From Rhodobacteraceae bacterium DSL-40 (GTDB taxonomy: Bacteria > Pseudomonadota > Alphaproteobacteria > Rhodobacterales > Rhodobacteraceae): DNA of 64,000 nucleotides. Of this stretch, positions 60,958 to 64,000 are shown in pieces (the stretch's first letter is position 1; each line of letters opens with the position of its first letter). The notes under the pieces are model-generated. The model was not told the DNA's origin. It searched no databases and was given only the letters and a program-made list of their open reading frames with translations. Position numbers and translations under genes: made by a program. Location: positions 1 to 64,000 of the forward strand of contig QKPN01000008.1 in assembly GCA_003258405.1 (NCBI GenBank), read 5' to 3'.

Positions 60958-62411
60958 GCGGCGTCGTCCCGTGCAAGCGCCGCCCCGAGCCCCTCGCGGC
61001 GGATCAGGGCAAGGCGGGCAATGACGGCTTCGGCAAAGGCCGGGGCCTCCACGAGTTCCGCAGGCGCAAGACCGGGAAGGCCGAGAACCGACCGCACAAG
61101 CGCCGCATCATCCGCCCCTGCGGCGCGGGCAAGGTCGCGCAACACCGCGCCGCGGGGATCGTCCGGTGTCTCCTCGCGCGCCGCCAGCCGCCCGAGCCAG
61201 GCCAGCCAGATCGCGCTCGCCATCGCATGGGGCCGGAGATCCCCGCCCGCGCGCAGGATCCCGGCGGCGGGCGCGAACCAGCGCTGGGGCAGTTTCTCGG
61301 TGCCGTCCATGGCGATCTGTCGGGTCCGGTGGTCGATGGCAGGGTTTGCGAAACGCTCCATCAGTGCCCGCCCGTAGGCGTCCGGGTCAAGGCCGGCATT
61401 GCCCGGCAGGGTGGTCCCCGCCGCCGCCATGAGCCGCACGATCTGGGCGGCCAGCGGCCGGTCGGCGACCGCCTGCCGCACGAACTCGAGCCCGAGCAGC
61501 TGCCCGGCATAGGCGATGAGCGAATGCGACCCGTTGAGCAGCCGGAGCTTCATCGCCTCATGCGGCCGCACATCGGCCACGAATTCGGCGCCGCCCGCTT
61601 CCCAGAGCGGCCGGCCTTGCGGGAACTGTTCCTCGATCACCCACTGGCTGAAGGGCTCGGTCTCGACCGCGGCCGGATCGCTGCGGCCGGTGAGCGCCTC
61701 GGCATCGGCCAGGGTGCGGGCCGTGGTCGCGGGCGTGATCCGGTCGACCATGGTGGCCGGAAAGGCGACGTTCTCCGCGATCCAGTCCGCCAGCGCCGGA
61801 TCTCTCCGCCGGGCAAAGCCCAGCACGCCCGCGCGCAGGAGCGGGCCGTTGTCGGGCAGGTTGTCGCAGCTCAGCGCGGTGAAGGGCGCAATCCCCGCCG
61901 CGCGGCGCGCGGCAAGGGCCGCGGTGATGAGCCCGAGCACGCCGGTGGGGGCCTCGGGCGCCCTGAGGTCGGCGGCAACAGCCGGATGGGTCTCGTCAGC
62001 ATCCATCGCCGCGCGGTCGATGCCGTAGGCCTTTTCCGAGACGGTGAGCGAGAGGATGCGGATCGCGGGGTCGCAGGCCGCCTCGAGGATCGCCGCCGGA
62101 TCGCCGCCGAGGGTCGGGCCGTGGGCGCCGATCACCCGGGCGCGGTTTTCCGGCCCGCGGACCAGCACGGTATAGAGACCGTTCTGGGCCGCCATCGCGT
62201 CGGGGATCTCGCGGCTCCGGAGGTTCGCCCCCAGGATCCGCCAGTCGCCGCCGCCCGAGGCGAGGGCATCATCCGTCGCCACCGCCTGATGCGCGCGGTG
62301 GAAGGCTCCGAGGCCGAGATGCAGGATCCCGACCCCGTGCGCCGCGCGATCGTAGCGCGGAACCTCGACACCGGAGGGCAGATCCTCCGTGCCACTGAGG
62401 CGCGGGTTCAT
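60954..62411 (-). CDS. uxuB: Mannitol dehydrogenase-family oxidoreductase, fructuronate reductase-like
   Basis: A 485-residue polyol dehydrogenase-family enzyme. N-terminal NAD loop GILHLGLGAFHRAHQAVATD, ALSCDNLPDNGPLLRAGVLG, and the catalytic-lysine region MKLRLLNGSHSLIAYAGQLL. With mannonate dehydratase downstream of it in the pathway, reduction of fructuronate to mannonate is the best assignment; mannitol or arabinitol oxidation is possible in the family. ATGA overlaps connect it to both uxuA and kdgK. Confidence 0.9.
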   Translation of the reverse strand: MNPRLSGTEDLPSGVEVPRYDRAAHGVGILHLGLGAFHRAHQAVATDDALASGGGDWRILGANLRSREIPDAMAAQNGLYTVLVRGPENRARVIGAHGPTLGGDPAAILEAACDPAIRILSLTVSEKAYGIDRAAMDADETHPAVAADLRAPEAPTGVLGLITAALAARRAAGIAPFTALSCDNLPDNGPLLRAGVLGFARRRDPALADWIAENVAFPATMVDRITPATTARTLADAEALTGRSDPAAVETEPFSQWVIEEQFPQGRPLWEAGGAEFVADVRPHEAMKLRLLNGSHSLIAYAGQLLGLEFVRQAVADRPLAAQIVRLMAAAGTTLPGNAGLDPDAYGRALMERFANPAIDHRTRQIAMDGTEKLPQRWFAPAAGILRAGGDLRPHAMASAIWLAWLGRLAAREETPDDPRGAVLRDLARAAGADDAALVRSVLGLPGLAPAELVEAPAFAEAVIARLALIRREGLGAALARDDAA

Positions 62412-63616
62412 GCCACGCCCCGGTGCAGCAGCGCGGCCTCGACCCCGCGCAGTTCGGCAAGCCCCTTCAGGCGGCCGATCGCGGGGTACCCCGGCTGGCC
62501 GCCGCGACCAATGTCGTCGAGGATGTCCTGGCCATGGTCGGGGCGCATCGGGATCTCGGCATCGGCCCGTCCCGCCTCTCGCCGCCGTGCTTCCTCCCTG
62601 AGCACCGCGGCGACGAGCGCGACCATGTCGGTCTGGCCGCCCAGATGCTCGTCCTCGAAGAACGAGCCGCGGATCGCATCGCCATCGCGCCGGACGTTGC
62701 GCAGGTGCAGGAAATGCACCCGGTCCCCGAGCCGCTCCATCATGCCGGGCAGATCATTGTCGGGGCGCGCCCCGAGCGAGCCCGAGCAGAGGGTGATGCC
62801 GTTGGCCGGCAGATCGACCGCCGCCACGCGTTCGGCATAGTCGGTCTCGGTCGACATGATGCGCGGCAGGCCGAGCAGACCGAAGGGCGGATCGTCGGGA
62901 TGGCAGCAGAGCCGGAGCCCGAGCTCCTCCGCGGCCGGCACGACCATCTCGAGGAAATCGTGGAAATTGCGCCGCAGCACCGCCTCCGTCACCGGCGCAT
63001 AGCTTTCGAGCAGCGCGCGCACATCCTCGAGGCTGAAGCGCTCCGCCGCACCCGGCAGGCCGAAGACGACATTGCCCGCCAGCGCCTCGCGGCGCGCATC
63101 GTCCATCTCGGCGAACCGGCGGGCGGCTTCCTCGCGGATCTCCTCGGGGAAATCCTCCGCAGCACCCTTCCGCTGCAGGATATGGATGTCGAAGGCCGCG
63201 AAATCGGTGAAGTCGAAGCGCATGCAGGTCGCCCCGTTCGGGCGACGCCAGGCAAGATCGGTGCGGGTCCAGTCGAGCACCGGCATGAAGTTGTAGCAGA
63301 TGACTTCGATGCCCGCCGCCTTGAGGTGGCCGAGCGAGGTGATCCAGTTCGCGACATGCTCGCGCCACGGACCGCTCTGTGTCTTGATCGCCTCGCTGAC
63401 GGGCAGGCTCTCGACGACCTCCCATCCGAGCCCCGAGGGGCTGCCGTCGTGCATCACCGCGAGCTGCTGCTGCCGCCGGGCGATCTCCTCGGGCGACCAG
63501 ACCTCGCCGGTGGGCAGGTGGTGGAGCGCGGTGACCACGCCCCGGACGCCTGCCTGAAGCATGTCGTCGACGGAAACCCGGTCGTTCGGGCCGAACCAGC
63601 GCCATGTATGCCGCAT
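62408..63616 (-). CDS. uxuA: Mannonate dehydratase
   Basis: A 402-residue TIM-barrel enzyme that dehydrates D-mannonate to 2-keto-3-deoxygluconate. Start MRHTWRWFGPNDRVSVDDML; VITALHHLPTGEVW-type segment (GVVTALHHLPTGEVWSPEEI), LRLCCHPDDPPFGLLGLPRI and HFLHLRNVRRDGDAI are family hallmarks, and RPDHGQDILDD near the end holds a metal ligand histidine. Length matches E. coli UxuA (394). It lies 23 bases after the alcohol dehydrogenase gene. Confidence 0.96.
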   Translation of the reverse strand: MRHTWRWFGPNDRVSVDDMLQAGVRGVVTALHHLPTGEVWSPEEIARRQQQLAVMHDGSPSGLGWEVVESLPVSEAIKTQSGPWREHVANWITSLGHLKAAGIEVICYNFMPVLDWTRTDLAWRRPNGATCMRFDFTDFAAFDIHILQRKGAAEDFPEEIREEAARRFAEMDDARREALAGNVVFGLPGAAERFSLEDVRALLESYAPVTEAVLRRNFHDFLEMVVPAAEELGLRLCCHPDDPPFGLLGLPRIMSTETDYAERVAAVDLPANGITLCSGSLGARPDNDLPGMMERLGDRVHFLHLRNVRRDGDAIRGSFFEDEHLGGQTDMVALVAAVLREEARRREAGRADAEIPMRPDHGQDILDDIGRGGQPGYPAIGRLKGLAELRGVEAALLHRGVA

Positions 63617-63639
63617 CGTAACCTCCTTGCGCGCGCCGG

Positions 63640-64000
63640 TCAGGCCGCGAAATCCAGTTGCACCTTGACCGCCTGCGCGCGGTCCCCGGCAAGATCGAAG
63701 GCCCGGACCGCCTCGCGGGCAGGCAGAACCTGCGTGACCATCGGTGCAAGGTCGATCTCACCCGCCCCGATCATGCGCACGGCTTCGGCAAATTCGGTGT
63801 CGAACCTGTGGGTGCCGAGGAGCCGCAGCTCCTTGCCGACGATCTGGTTGAGGGGCAGGGGCGTCGGCCCTGCGACGCCGATCTGCACGAGGGTTCCCTG
63901 CGGACGGGTGACGCCGACGGCCTGGGCGATGGCATGGGCATTGGCCGAGCATTCGAGCACGATGTCGATCCGGCCCTTGCCCTCGGTGAGATCCGAGAGG
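63640..64000 (-). CDS. Zinc-type alcohol dehydrogenase, partial (L-idonate 5-dehydrogenase-like)
   Basis: Only the C-terminal 119 residues or so are in the window; the gene continues past the right edge. The visible part is the end of a medium-chain dehydrogenase NAD domain (IDIVLECSANAHAIAQAVGV, GTLVQIGVAGPTPLPLNQIV, LGTHRFDTEFAEAVRMI) and the closing KVQLDFAA. In a mannonate/hexuronate operon this resembles L-idonate or L-gulonate/galactonate dehydrogenases. It is co-directional with and upstream of uxuA, probably in the same operon. Confidence 0.85.
   Translation of the reverse strand, partial: LSDLTEGKGRIDIVLECSANAHAIAQAVGVTRPQGTLVQIGVAGPTPLPLNQIVGKELRLLGTHRFDTEFAEAVRMIGAGEIDLAPMVTQVLPAREAVRAFDLAGDRAQAVKVQLDFAA

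Overview
The window is GC-rich and densely coded. Its gene content and codon style (NCS2 permease with an Atz-type amidase set, KatE, SorC-regulated polyol operon, Uxu genes) fit an alphaproteobacterium, most likely a member of the Rhodobacterales. That assignment is inference, because there is no rRNA, tRNA or replication gene to anchor it. Nearly all genes are catabolic or accessory, so a secondary replicon or an accessory chromosomal region is plausible.

Layout. (1) 0.4-1.2 kb: a Crp/Fnr regulator. (2) 1.2-10.1 kb, minus strand: an eight-gene operon joined largely by ATGA stop/start overlaps, encoding four glycosyltransferases, a large-subunit KatE catalase, an acyl-CoA dehydrogenase-like protein, a PIG-L deacetylase and a NodS-like methyltransferase. 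It looks like an undescribed glycoconjugate pathway tied to peroxide defence. (3) 10.7-17.9 kb: a LysR regulator and a biuret/carboxybiuret nitrogen-scavenging set (AtzF, AtzH-like, BiuH-like, NCS2 permease, AtzG, AtzE) without a cyanuric acid hydrolase. (4) 18-22.6 kb: HchA-type DJ-1 protein and a PaoABC-like molybdenum hydroxylase. (5) 23-28.9 kb: an aromatic ring-cleavage cluster (LysR, intradiol dioxygenase, SCP2-like protein, alpha/beta hydrolase, beta-keto acid cleavage enzyme, muconate cycloisomerase). (6) 29.2-36.6 kb: a complete V-type ATPase operon of the chlamydial/Bacteroidetes composition in a circularly permuted order. (7) 37-42.9 kb: a secreted protein of unknown function, FMN-type glutamate synthase-like protein, PoxB-like enzyme, DUF4396 membrane protein and class II amidotransferase. 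(8) 42.9-52.3 kb, minus: an eight-gene polyol/sugar operon (GlpD/EryB-like dehydrogenase, FGGY kinase, ABC importer, aldolase-like protein, SorC regulator). (9) 52.6-59.2 kb: a two-component system divergent from a PepSY, poly-Asp, DUF2271, PepSY-flavodoxin-reductase and ApbE cluster, probably an envelope flavin electron-transfer system. (10) 59.3-64 kb, minus: SGNH hydrolase and a hexuronate/mannonate pathway (KdgK, UxuB, UxuA, alcohol dehydrogenase cut by the window edge).

The most unusual non-coding signals are: an ~85-bp module present three times (22.9, 29.1 and 59.9 kb) with a fixed palindrome-to-promoter spacing; two inverted pairs of CTGA-N7-CTGA direct repeats with identical 34-bp spacing in front of the PepSY/DUF2271 cluster; paired GTAT-N6-ATAC sites in the aromatic divergent promoter; and a perfect 9-3-9 palindrome between the LysR and AtzF genes. 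No CRISPR array, insertion sequence, tRNA or rRNA was found.
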